Below the pieces are notes generated by a model. That model was not told the origin of the DNA, did not search any database, and was given only the letters and a program-made list of their open reading frames with translations. From contig JAEYWK010000111.1 of NCBI GenBank assembly GCA_023431345.1, forward strand, positions 80,711 to 144,710: a stretch of 64,000 bases of DNA, written 5' to 3'. This DNA is from Pseudomonadota bacterium. Lineage in GTDB: Bacteria; Myxococcota_A; Polyangia; Polyangiales; Polyangiaceae. Below are positions 36,241-43,073 of the stretch, one piece after another; the stretch's first letter is position 1, and the number at the start of each line of letters is the position of its first letter. The position numbers and the translations under genes are program-made.

Positions 36241-37844
36241 ACTTCGTGTCCCAAGATTCGCTTGATGATGCTTCGTGCGGCCGGACCCTCTTGGGTCTGC
36301 CCCTGCGCGTCGCTGCCGCTGTACGCGACGGCGTCGAATGGCCAGATACCGAGCGCGAGCAACGCCGCGATGCGGTTCTCGGCCGGCGTGGTGAACGTGT
36401 TCGCCATGCCGCTCTCCTGGATTGAGCCGTAGATGCCGGCTTGCGCGGTGCCGATGGGGCCGCCGATGTAGATCTGCGGGAAGCCGTGCGGCCAGTGGTT
36501 GCGGCCTTGACCGGTGCCCTGCCGGCCCGGCGCGCGGCCGAACTCGGAGTTCAAGATCACCATCGTCTTGTCGAGGTCGATCTTGTTCGGATCGCCCTCA
36601 CCCGGCTTGTTGATGCGCGGCAGCAGCTGGTTGAGAAAGTTGTTGAAGTTGCTGGCTTGGCGCCAGGGGCCGTTGCTGTGGGTGTCGTAGCCGCCGCCGC
36701 CGTCGGCCGCGATCAAGCCCGTGTCGACGACGGTACAGTGGCGCGCGGGGAACTCCGGGTGCGTGAGCAGGTGGGTAGCGAGCCGCAAGCTCATGGCCGG
36801 GATGTTCGCCGCGGCCGAGAGTGGGTTCTGGCTGAACACCGGGGCGTCTGCCGGGCCGTTCACCTGATAACAAGAGCTGCCCGGAATCGCCTCGAACAGC
36901 GACGCTGGCGTCGGTTGGCCCTGGATTTCCCGTGGCAAGAAGACGTTTTGAATGATGTCGGTCTTGGCGACGGTCTTCGACGCTTGGAGGAGCTCTTGGA
37001 ACTTGGCCGCGCGCACCATCTCGCTCGCGCTGCCGAGGCTGAGCCGCTGTTGGTACTGCTCGAAATACAGGCTCAGCAGGGCGTCGTACTGTTCGCGCTC
37101 GGACAGATCGCCGACCGTGGTACGCGCGAGCAGGGTGTTGAGGCGAGCCGCGTTGTCGACCTTGACCAACAGCGGGCGCGCTTGCCCGGGGTGCAGGCCT
37201 TGGGCGACGAGCGAGAGCACGCCGTCGTTCGGGATGAAGTTGCTGCCGGTCGCGAAGCCGTACGAGAAGGGCGGGGGATGGGCTCCCGCCGTATCGCGGT
37301 CCACGAAATAGCGCCCGACGTGGGTGGCGAGGCCAGCCAACGACGGATTGCCCAGCGAGCGACCGGAGGCGACGAGCGGGATGGCGGCTTCGTGAGGCGC
37401 CAGCGTGTGGCGGTTGATGACGATGCGCAGGCGCGCGAGGATGTCGGGGCGCGCGAGCAGGGGCTTCATGTAGGGGCCGAAGAAAATGTCGCGACCCGCG
37501 CTGTCTTGAGCGAAATGAGTGAACAGCTCACCCTGCGCTTCGCCAGGCGCGAGACACCCCTCGGCCGCCTTCACCATGAACGGGTAGTTGGTGTACGCCC
37601 ACGTTTCGTCGTTGGCGCCGAACTCCGGCACGCAATAGAAGGTCTCCCACGGGATGAGGCCGCCGTAGAGGAAGCACTCCAAGATGCTCTCCGCTCGCGC
37701 TGACGCGGGGAGCATGGAGCTTTGATGATCACTGGGCGTCTCGCCGAAGGGCACCGCTCCGGCCCGTCTGGTCCAGACGGAGGCGCCGAGCGCGGCTGTA
37801 CCTCCTGCTGCCGCTGAAGCGCGCAGGAAATCTCGTCGTTTCAT
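36237..37844 (-). CDS. Tat-exported DUF1501 family protein
   Basis: 535 residues. The N terminus MKRRDFLRASAAAGG is a twin-arginine signal, so it is exported folded, perhaps with a cofactor. The body fits DUF1501, a sulfatase/alkaline-phosphatase-fold relative: a C-terminal EFGRAPGRQGTGQGRNHWP carries the family Glu-Phe-Gly-Arg and Asp/Asn-His metal-site region, and DTGLIAADGGGGYDTHSN the aspartate region. First gene of the operon, coupled by ATGA to the large lipoprotein. DUF1501 proteins are biochemically uncharacterised; hydrolysis of sulfate or phosphate esters is plausible from the fold. Confidence 0.87.
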   Translation of the reverse strand: MKRRDFLRASAAAGGTAALGASVWTRRAGAVPFGETPSDHQSSMLPASARAESILECFLYGGLIPWETFYCVPEFGANDETWAYTNYPFMVKAAEGCLAPGEAQGELFTHFAQDSAGRDIFFGPYMKPLLARPDILARLRIVINRHTLAPHEAAIPLVASGRSLGNPSLAGLATHVGRYFVDRDTAGAHPPPFSYGFATGSNFIPNDGVLSLVAQGLHPGQARPLLVKVDNAARLNTLLARTTVGDLSEREQYDALLSLYFEQYQQRLSLGSASEMVRAAKFQELLQASKTVAKTDIIQNVFLPREIQGQPTPASLFEAIPGSSCYQVNGPADAPVFSQNPLSAAANIPAMSLRLATHLLTHPEFPARHCTVVDTGLIAADGGGGYDTHSNGPWRQASNFNNFLNQLLPRINKPGEGDPNKIDLDKTMVILNSEFGRAPGRQGTGQGRNHWPHGFPQIYIGGPIGTAQAGIYGSIQESGMANTFTTPAENRIAALLALGIWPFDAVAYSGSDAQGQTQEGPAARSIIKRILGHEV

Positions 37845-38040
37845 CCAACTATCTCCATCTGGGCGAAGGCAGCCAGGTGTCGCCTGTCGCGCCGCTGTTC
37901 ACGAAAGAATCGACTCGTCGCGCGCGCCATCGCGCGCAGCGAGCACGAAGCCATGATGTCAGTCACGTCGAGCGGCTCGGGGCAATTGCCGACGAGCAAC
38001 TCTCACTCGGTGTAACTGCGGTCGCCCAATGTGGTCAAGG

Positions 38041-38067
38041 CTTAAGTGTTAGATTCTAACATTTAAG
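38041..38067. promoter_or_regulatory. 27-bp near-perfect palindrome, candidate operator of the DUF1501 operon
   Basis: Half-sites CTTAAGTGTTAGA and TCTAACATTTAAG flank a single T, with one mismatch in 13 pairs. A further half-like TTGTTAGA lies at 38071-38078. The palindrome lies about 200 bp upstream of the DUF1501 start in an AT-rich island that stands out from the GC-rich surroundings. Related GTTAG/CTAAC pairs occur at 38942-38954 and 40702-40754. Confidence 0.55.
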
Positions 38068-38184
38068 AAGTTGTTAGATGACTAGAAACACGCACGCTGC
38101 GCGTGGCGAAACTGAGGATGACGGAGCGTGAAACATGAGGGCGAGCGGTCAATCGTTAGCGGTCGGCGGGGTGAGCTCAGAACG

Positions 38185-38310
38185 CGAGACGCCGAGAGAG
38201 ATGCGACGCCAGAACGCCGACGAGCCGAGGCGCGAGACGCGAAGCGGCGAAGACGCGAGACGCCAGACGAGCGGGAGTGAGACGCGAAGACGCCAGACGG
38301 ATGCCGCGAG
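38185..38310. repeat. Degenerate GACGC(G/C)AGA-type low-complexity repeat
   Basis: Variants of GAGACGC, AGACGCC and GCGAAGACGC recur many times with irregular spacing, purine-rich on the plus strand. No gene is seen in it. It may be a decayed minisatellite. Confidence 0.5.
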
Positions 38311-38490
38311 AGGCAGCGTGCGGGGGTGAGGTGCCTGGCGCCAGCAGTGAAGCTCGTCGCAGGCCTCATGCAGGCTTCGAGAGCGCTCACGCGCGCGCAT
38401 CGAGAGCGTGCGCAGAGGTCCCGCTCGCGAAGCCTCGATGCGACGCGGCAATGGGCGACGCGGAGCGAGCGCAGGGCGCTGGCGCAGCGC

Positions 38491-38826
38491 TCAGCGACCG
38501 GCGAACGTGTCTTCGACTTCTTCGAGGATTTGGCGGGCGCGAGCCAAACCGATTTGTGCGATGGCCGCGCGCAGCTGAGCTTCCGGCGAGCCCGTGAGCA
38601 CCTCGCCCTGCCGAGCGCTCTTGGTCGCGCCGTTCTTGGCGGGACCGCGCGCGCGACGTGTGCGCGCCTCCGCGCTCCGGATGTTGTAGACGAACGCTGG
38701 CGTCAAGTGCAGCCCTTTCTTGGCGGCGAGGGCGACGACCTCGGCCGCGGAGAGATTCCGATCGAGGGAGCGCACGAACTCGCTCTTGGCGCCGAAGCGT
38801 GGTTTCCCTGACTTTTCTCCGACCAT
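38491..38826 (-). CDS. Small basic protein, candidate DNA-binding regulator (paired with the gene at 39034)
   Basis: 111 residues from the ATG at 38826; the frame stays open 45 bases further up. The N-terminal half (FVRSLDRNLSAAEVVALAAK, then GLHLTPAFVYNIRSA) reads as a helix-turn-helix-like unit seen in small myxobacterial proteins. A basic Ala/Arg/Lys linker follows, then the C-terminal motif SPEAQLRAAIAQIGLARARQ and a closing acidic helix. The neighbour at 39034-39252 ends in the same motif. No enzyme features. A role in DNA binding is inference from charge and helix pattern. Confidence 0.65.
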   Translation of the reverse strand: MVGEKSGKPRFGAKSEFVRSLDRNLSAAEVVALAAKKGLHLTPAFVYNIRSAEARTRRARGPAKNGATKSARQGEVLTGSPEAQLRAAIAQIGLARARQILEEVEDTFAGR

Positions 38827-38941
38827 TGGGACCAAACTTTTCGAGCCTACCGGCCTGCTCCGCCCGCTCACTGACGACGAGGAGCCCTATGCCCTGCTCT
38901 CTGCTCGGTACCCTACACCAGCCTGCGTGGAAGGTTCCAGA

Positions 38942-38954
38942 CTAACTTCGTTAG
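38942..38954. promoter_or_regulatory. CTAAC-TTC-GTTAG inverted repeat upstream of the small basic gene
   Basis: CTAAC (38942-38946) and GTTAG (38950-38954) flank TTC, within an AT-rich patch about 115 bp upstream of the start at 38826. It shares its core with the palindrome at 38041 and the arms at 40717-40749. Confidence 0.4.
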
Positions 38955-39033
38955 ACTAGTCACAATTCATTAGCGCTGCGGCCGCACCGCGTAGTCCCCC
39001 CATCTCGAGCGCTGTCGGAGCTCGCGAAATCTC

Positions 39034-39252
39034 TCAATCTTCGAAGGAAGCTTCGACCTGCGCAAACACACGTCGTGCTCGCGACAGGCCCATCTCAGCC
39101 AGCGTCTTGCGCAGCTGAGCCTCGAGCGGTGAGAGCCCTCGCTTAGCTTTCGCCTTCGTGCCGGTGAGGCCCTTGCCGCCGGGCTGCGGCGACCGGCCCC
39201 GCTCGCTGGGCTGCTTCCTGAGCCTCTTCTTGGCTTGCTTCTTGGCTGACAT
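39034..39252 (-). CDS. Very basic 72-residue protein sharing a C-terminal motif with its neighbour
   Basis: Start at the ATG at 39252 with AAAGGA about nine bases upstream; the open frame above it is not used. The first 40 residues are Lys/Arg/Gly/Pro-rich (AKKQAKKRLRKQPSERGR), like nucleoid-protein tails. The C terminus, SPLEAQLRKTLAEMGLSRAR followed by RVFAQVEASFED, matches the end of the protein at 38491-38826. It lacks the helix-turn-helix-like half of that protein. Possibly the two bind each other or the same target through the shared motif. Confidence 0.65.
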   Translation of the reverse strand: MSAKKQAKKRLRKQPSERGRSPQPGGKGLTGTKAKAKRGLSPLEAQLRKTLAEMGLSRARRVFAQVEASFED

Positions 39253-39952
39253 CGGCTGCGTCCTTTCCTCGCTCAACCCCGGAGCACGACGTCGCCTCGC
39301 TGACGTGGACGACGCCGGGACACGCGGACCGGGATATGAGACACGAACAATTCGCAAAGCCGAGCTGCGGCCACGCCACGTTCGCTCACGCCGCTACGAG
39401 AGCGGAGCAGGGAGCGCGTCGAAGCGAACGCTTCTACGCCGTGGCGTGCTCATCGCGACCACAATGGTCAGACCGCCGCTAGGCTCATGAACTGCATCTT
39501 CCAGTGATCGGTGGGGTGAAGCACCGGTTGAAAAACGCCGAGTCGTCCCGGCAGATGCCCGTCGCGAACCGGGTCGTCCCGGCTCAGGCTGACCAATTGC
39601 CACTTCATTGTCACGAAGGGACAAGGTTATGTATTAGTGAGGAGTTGTTTCCAGATCGTTCCGCTCACGTTTAGCGAGAACGCGGCGACGTACATTTACA
39701 TGAGCTCAGCGGTTCGGGCTGAAACGCGGCGTCGAATCAAGCTGGTCGACGGTGTTGGTTCGCAGCCGGCGCTACCGCTTTGGCGCTTTCGGTCTTACGC
39801 CCCGCGCGGGGAGCGGGGCGGGTGCGCGGGGGGCGACGGGAGATATTGCGGAGAAGGCTCTTGGGTTGATGAGGGTCGAAAAAGTCCGCTCCGCTCGGAT
39901 GCGTCCGCGATATTTCGGGTCATTTCCTGCGCGGGCGAGCGCGAGCGTCCGG
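39253..39952. other. Intergenic region, possible tiny ORF only
   Basis: About 700 bp without a clear gene. An AT-rich stretch lies at about 39600-39710. The only candidate is a 46-codon frame at 39468-39608 on the minus strand. Other open frames are low-complexity shadows. Confidence 0.5.
39468..39608 (-). CDS. Possible 46-residue protein
   Basis: ATG at 39608 to TGA at 39468. The translation has a balanced, protein-like composition rich in Trp, His and Phe (MKWQLVSLSRDDPV near the start, GVFQPVLHPTDHWKMQF near the end), unlike the Arg-rich shadows around it. There is no clear ribosome-binding site and I recognise no family. It could be a fragment of a decayed gene. Confidence 0.3.
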   Translation of the reverse strand: MKWQLVSLSRDDPVRDGHLPGRLGVFQPVLHPTDHWKMQFMSLAAV

Positions 39953-40621
39953 CTAGCCGTGGCCGGGGCACTCGCTCGCGACTTTGCTGGCGATGGGGGG
40001 CAGGCCACGCAAGAACGCGACCACGTCTGCCACCTCCTCGTCACTGAACGGGTAGCGCGCCATCGTGAGGCACATGCGGGAGCCGTCCGCGTCGACGCCA
40101 TCGCGGATGGCTTTGATGATCTGCTCGTCCGTCCACGCCCCGATGCCGGTCTTGGTGTCGGGCGTGATGTTGGGGAACACCGAGAAGCCGGCGAAGTTCG
40201 CTTGGTGGCAGGAGACGCAGCCGTTCTTCTCGACCAGCTGTTCTCCGCGGAGCTCGGCCTCGCTGTGCGGCTTGGGCTCCGGCTCGACACCGGGCTGGCC
40301 GCCCGCGCCCGGCTCGGGCTCGGGCTCGGGTTCCGGCTCTGGCTCGGAGCTGGCGCCGCCCTGCGGCTCGGGCTCGGGCTCGGGCTCATCGCGCCCCGGC
40401 TTGCCGCCCTCCCCCAGCTCGTCTGGGGCGGCGGCGGCCTCCCCTCCGTCGCTGGGCTCGGGCTCCTGCGAGGCCGCGCCGCCCGCGCTCGGCTCGGGGC
40501 CGTCGATGCGATCTCCACCGAGGCTATCGTCCCCCCCCGACGAGCACGAAGTAGAGGCAAGCACCAGCGCGAGCGAGAAGACGAGCGAGCGGAGCGGGAG
40601 CTTTTGCGCGAAAATGGCCAT
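39953..40621 (-). CDS. Cytochrome c lipoprotein with Glu-Pro repeat linker
   Basis: 222 residues. Signal peptide with a weak lipobox (ASTSC), then an acidic linker with runs of Glu-Pro, then a class-I cytochrome c domain: CVSCHQ, NITPDTKTGIGAWTD and a VADVVAFLRGLPP helix. The cytochrome domain is clearly a paralogue of the one encoded at 30780-31529. It stands alone, about 2 kb upstream of the DUF1501 operon on the same strand, with GTTAG/CTAAC arms in its upstream region. Likely the same electron chain. Confidence 0.85.
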   Translation of the reverse strand: MAIFAQKLPLRSLVFSLALVLASTSCSSGGDDSLGGDRIDGPEPSAGGAASQEPEPSDGGEAAAAPDELGEGGKPGRDEPEPEPEPQGGASSEPEPEPEPEPEPGAGGQPGVEPEPKPHSEAELRGEQLVEKNGCVSCHQANFAGFSVFPNITPDTKTGIGAWTDEQIIKAIRDGVDADGSRMCLTMARYPFSDEEVADVVAFLRGLPPIASKVASECPGHG

Positions 40622-40701
40622 ACGAGCGTGCCTCGAGGGGTGAAAGGTCGGATTTTTGGCGCCCCGCCCGGGGACAGGGCGACGACGCTTCTCATCAATC
40701 T

Positions 40702-40754
40702 CATTTGTTATGTTTCGTTAGATCACCCTTGCGGGTTTCCGGACCTAACAAATG
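40702..40754. promoter_or_regulatory. CATTTGTTA / TAACAAATG inverted repeat upstream of cytochrome gene
   Basis: Perfect 9-bp arms at 40702-40710 and 40746-40754, with an inner GTTAG (40717-40721) and CTAAC (40745-40749). Located about 80-130 bp upstream of the start at 40621, in an AT-rich patch. Could be paired operator half-sites or an RNA hairpin. Confidence 0.45.
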
Positions 40755-40872
40755 CACCGAGCGCGACGCTATTTTCAGCGCCGCCGCGCCGGCACGCGGG
40801 CGCTCGTCCGCGAACTACGTCTCCCGAGAATTTCCACAGGAAGGGGGGAAGTGTGGAAGGGGGCAGATCGCG

Positions 40873-41190
40873 CTGCCGCCGGTCGACCGTTGACCCGCGC
40901 GAGAGCGAGAAGAACAGGGAAGCGAGGTCGAGCGGGGAGGGCTACGACGCGGGCGTTGGCTTGCGGGCTGGCTGGGGCGCCACGATCTGGCGGCGCGGGC
41001 GTCGATCCGTGAGATTTGTACTGCCGCTGACCGCTGAACCGCGCGAGAGCGAGGGGAACAGGGAGGCGAAGTCGAGCGGGGAGGGCTACGACGCGGGCGT
41101 CGGCTTGCGGCTGTTTTGGGCGCCACGATTTGGCGGCGCGGGCGTCGATCCGTAAGGTTTGTACTGCCGCTGACCGCTGACCGCTGCCCC
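40873..41190. repeat. Tandem direct repeat, units of 148 and 143 bp plus a partial third
   Basis: The unit starts at 40873, again at 41021 and again at 41164, each time with CTGCCGC. Units one and two share long identical blocks such as GTCGAGCGGGGAGGGCTACG and GCGCGGGCGTCGATCCGT; the third copy stops after about 26 bp. No coding frame with family features runs through it. Candidates are duplicated small RNA genes or a minisatellite. Confidence 0.8.
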
Positions 41191-41240
41191 ACTCGTGGTC
41201 CGCGAAGCCAGACCAGCCCGGCGCCACGCTGCAGCCGCAT

Positions 41241-41262
41241 CCCCCACCCCCACCCCCACCCC
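41241..41262 (-). repeat. G-quadruplex-forming tract downstream of glycosyltransferase gene
   Basis: On the minus strand four G-runs of 4-5 are separated by single T (CCCCC-A repeats on the plus strand), a textbook G4 pattern with 1-nt loops. It continues as a purine tract up to about 41300 and begins about 55 bp after the stop of the gene ending at 41317, so it would sit in that gene's RNA 3' end. Confidence 0.7.
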
Positions 41263-41316
41263 TTCCACCCTTCCCCCCCTTCCTGTGGCCCCCCCTCTCG
41301 AGGTCGGAAGAGGCCG

Positions 41317-42381
41317 TCAAGAGCGCGTAGCGAGGCGAATCTGTTCGTCGAGGGCGTCGAGCATGAGGCGGTTGCCGTCTTGCGAGTAGCTTTGCAGCGC
41401 CTCGTGGCAGCGCGGCACGTCGGCGAGGAAGCGCTTCAGGGTGGGCTCGTCGAGCACCTCGGCGTGACGACCGTAGCCGAGCTGCTCGAGGTAGAGCGCG
41501 TTCAGGGTTTGCTCGAACTGGCCTCGGACGGGCAGCGACAGCAGCGGTTTGTGCAGGTACACCGCTTCGCTCATCAGCGTGTAGCCGCCGCCCGCGACCA
41601 CGGCGCGCGACGTGCGCAAGTCGTCGATGAAGCCGGCCTCGCTGAAAGGACGAAAAGTCAGGTTGCCCTCCGTCTCGTCGGCCTGGATACCGCGACGCAC
41701 GCCATACACGCGACACGGGATGCCACTCGAACGCAGCGCGGACAAAAGATCGGTGTTGGTGGTCGACGTTTGGTAGACGAGCAGGTGCTCACCCGGCTCC
41801 GATTTCGCGGCCAAGATTTCAGGCCTGAGAATCGACGGCAGGAGCGAGGTGCGCTCTTTCCGTAGCTCCGGATAGAAGAAGGTCGTCACCAGGTAGTGAA
41901 AGCAGTTCGGCAGCTTGGCTTTGACGATGCTCTTCGTCAGCTGAAACTCAGCTTCATGCCCCTCCAGCAGCGCGGGCGCGTGCTTACAGCGATTGATGAT
42001 TTGCATGTTGTCGACGCTGATCACGGGCAGCAGGTGATTGGTCGCGTACAGGTAGCTGAACGATTCGAAGTCACTGACGACGACGTCGGGTCGGAATTCG
42101 TCGATCAAGTCGAAGTAGGCCCGGATGTTCGCGGGAAAGCCTTTCACCGCCCCCTTCAGGTTCTCGAGCAGGGTGCCGAGCTTACGCACCGAGTTGCCCT
42201 CGTACTGAATGGTGAGGCCCCAAATTTTGTGCACATTTTCGTAGCGCTGCGCCAAAAAATCGCGCGCGCGTCCGGATACGACGACGTGCACCTCGTGCTG
42301 CTTCGTCAGGTGCTCGAGCAGCACGCTCGAGCGCGTAGCATGCCCCATGCCTTCGCCCACGACGCCGTAAAGAATCCGCAT
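41317..42381 (-). CDS. MurG/MJ1255-like glycosyltransferase
   Basis: 354 residues with no signal peptide. N-terminal YGVVGEGMGHATRSSVLLEHL is the Gly-rich loop of GT-B enzymes of the MJ1255/VC2487 type, and the C-terminal VVAGGGYTLMSEAVYLHKP is the nucleotide-sugar-binding GG(G)xxT...E region. GT-B enzymes transfer a sugar from a UDP- or GDP-sugar to lipid or glycan acceptors; members of this group may act on envelope or glycolipid substrates. Single gene, divergent from the hydrolase by about 30 bp. Acceptor unknown. Confidence 0.83.
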   Translation of the reverse strand: MRILYGVVGEGMGHATRSSVLLEHLTKQHEVHVVVSGRARDFLAQRYENVHKIWGLTIQYEGNSVRKLGTLLENLKGAVKGFPANIRAYFDLIDEFRPDVVVSDFESFSYLYATNHLLPVISVDNMQIINRCKHAPALLEGHEAEFQLTKSIVKAKLPNCFHYLVTTFFYPELRKERTSLLPSILRPEILAAKSEPGEHLLVYQTSTTNTDLLSALRSSGIPCRVYGVRRGIQADETEGNLTFRPFSEAGFIDDLRTSRAVVAGGGYTLMSEAVYLHKPLLSLPVRGQFEQTLNALYLEQLGYGRHAEVLDEPTLKRFLADVPRCHEALQSYSQDGNRLMLDALDEQIRLATRS

Positions 42382-42413
42382 CCGCGAACTCTACCTTGTG
42401 GCAGGATGCGGGC

Positions 42414-43034
42414 GTGGTGGAAACGGCGCCCGCGCTCCCGCTGGTGTTTTTCCCTGGCGCCGCCGGGAAGAAGCAATACTTGGAGCCTATCGGGCATTGC
42501 CTCGCCAGCCGGCGACCGCCCACGTTCTGCGAGTACCCGGGGCTCGACGGGGCGCCCGCCAATCCGCAGCTGCGCACCCTCGCCGATTTGCAGCGCTACT
42601 TGCTGCGTTCGCTGCCCCCGCGCTTCGACCTGGTCACGATGTCGATGGGCGGCGTGCTCGCGCTGCGTATCGCGCTCGAAGCTCCCGAGCGCGTGCGCAA
42701 GCTGGTGCTGATGGCGACGTCGGGCGGCGTCGACGTGCAAGCGTTCGGCGGCATCGACTGGCGCGACACTTTTCGGCGCCTGCAGCCCGATTTGCCGACT
42801 TGGTTCCTCCATGAGCGGGAAGATCTCACGCCCGAGCTCGGTCGCATCCATCACCCTACCCTACTCATCTACGGCGACGAAGATCTGATCGCCCCCGTCG
42901 CGGCAGGGGAGCACCTCTGCGCTCACCTTCCGAACGCTCGCCTCGAGGTGATCGCAGGCGGAACTCACGACCTCGAAATCGAGCACCCCGCGTTCATCGC
43001 CAGTCAGATCGAAGCCCACCTGCGCCGGCCGTGA
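42414..43034 (+). CDS. Alpha/beta-hydrolase
   Basis: Start at the GTG at 42414 with CAGGA about eight bases upstream; 206 residues. Nucleophile elbow TMSMGGVLA (Ser near residue 81), acid in IYGDEDLIAP, His in GGTHDLE. The oxyanion-hole region is FFPGAAG. Compact form without a lid domain. Substrate cannot be told. It shares a short divergent promoter region with the glycosyltransferase. Confidence 0.8.
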   Translation: MVETAPALPLVFFPGAAGKKQYLEPIGHCLASRRPPTFCEYPGLDGAPANPQLRTLADLQRYLLRSLPPRFDLVTMSMGGVLALRIALEAPERVRKLVLMATSGGVDVQAFGGIDWRDTFRRLQPDLPTWFLHEREDLTPELGRIHHPTLLIYGDEDLIAPVAAGEHLCAHLPNARLEVIAGGTHDLEIEHPAFIASQIEAHLRRP

Positions 43035-43073
43035 GCGGGCGGCGCCGCAGCGCCTCGCCCATACAGGTCGCGC

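Larger units (their letters stand above)
37845..38490. other. Intergenic region with AT-rich promoter island and low-complexity repeats
   Basis: About 645 bp without a supported gene. The left half should carry the promoter of the DUF1501 operon, including an AT-rich island at about 38040-38090 with a large palindrome. The right half (about 38185-38310) is a degenerate purine-rich repeat. Open frames over it are Arg/Ser-rich and not convincing. Confidence 0.6.
40622..41316. other. Intergenic region with promoter arms, tandem repeats and a G-run tract
   Basis: About 695 bp without a gene. It holds the long inverted repeat at 40702-40754, two and a bit copies of a ~145-bp repeat (40873-41190) and, from 41241, a pyrimidine tract just downstream of the glycosyltransferase stop. 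Open frames across the repeats are Arg-rich and I reject them. Confidence 0.6.

Noticed and set aside
38082..38451. Overlapping frames of 60-106 residues in the purine-rich repeat
   Set aside because: Composition follows the repeat; no starts with ribosome sites or family features.
40873..41190. CRISPR array
   Set aside because: Units are ~145 bp with near-identical content throughout, not short repeats with unique spacers.
40775..41716. 313-residue minus-strand frame across the tandem repeats
   Set aside because: Arg/Ser/Pro-rich, runs through the repeats and into the glycosyltransferase gene in another frame; not coding.
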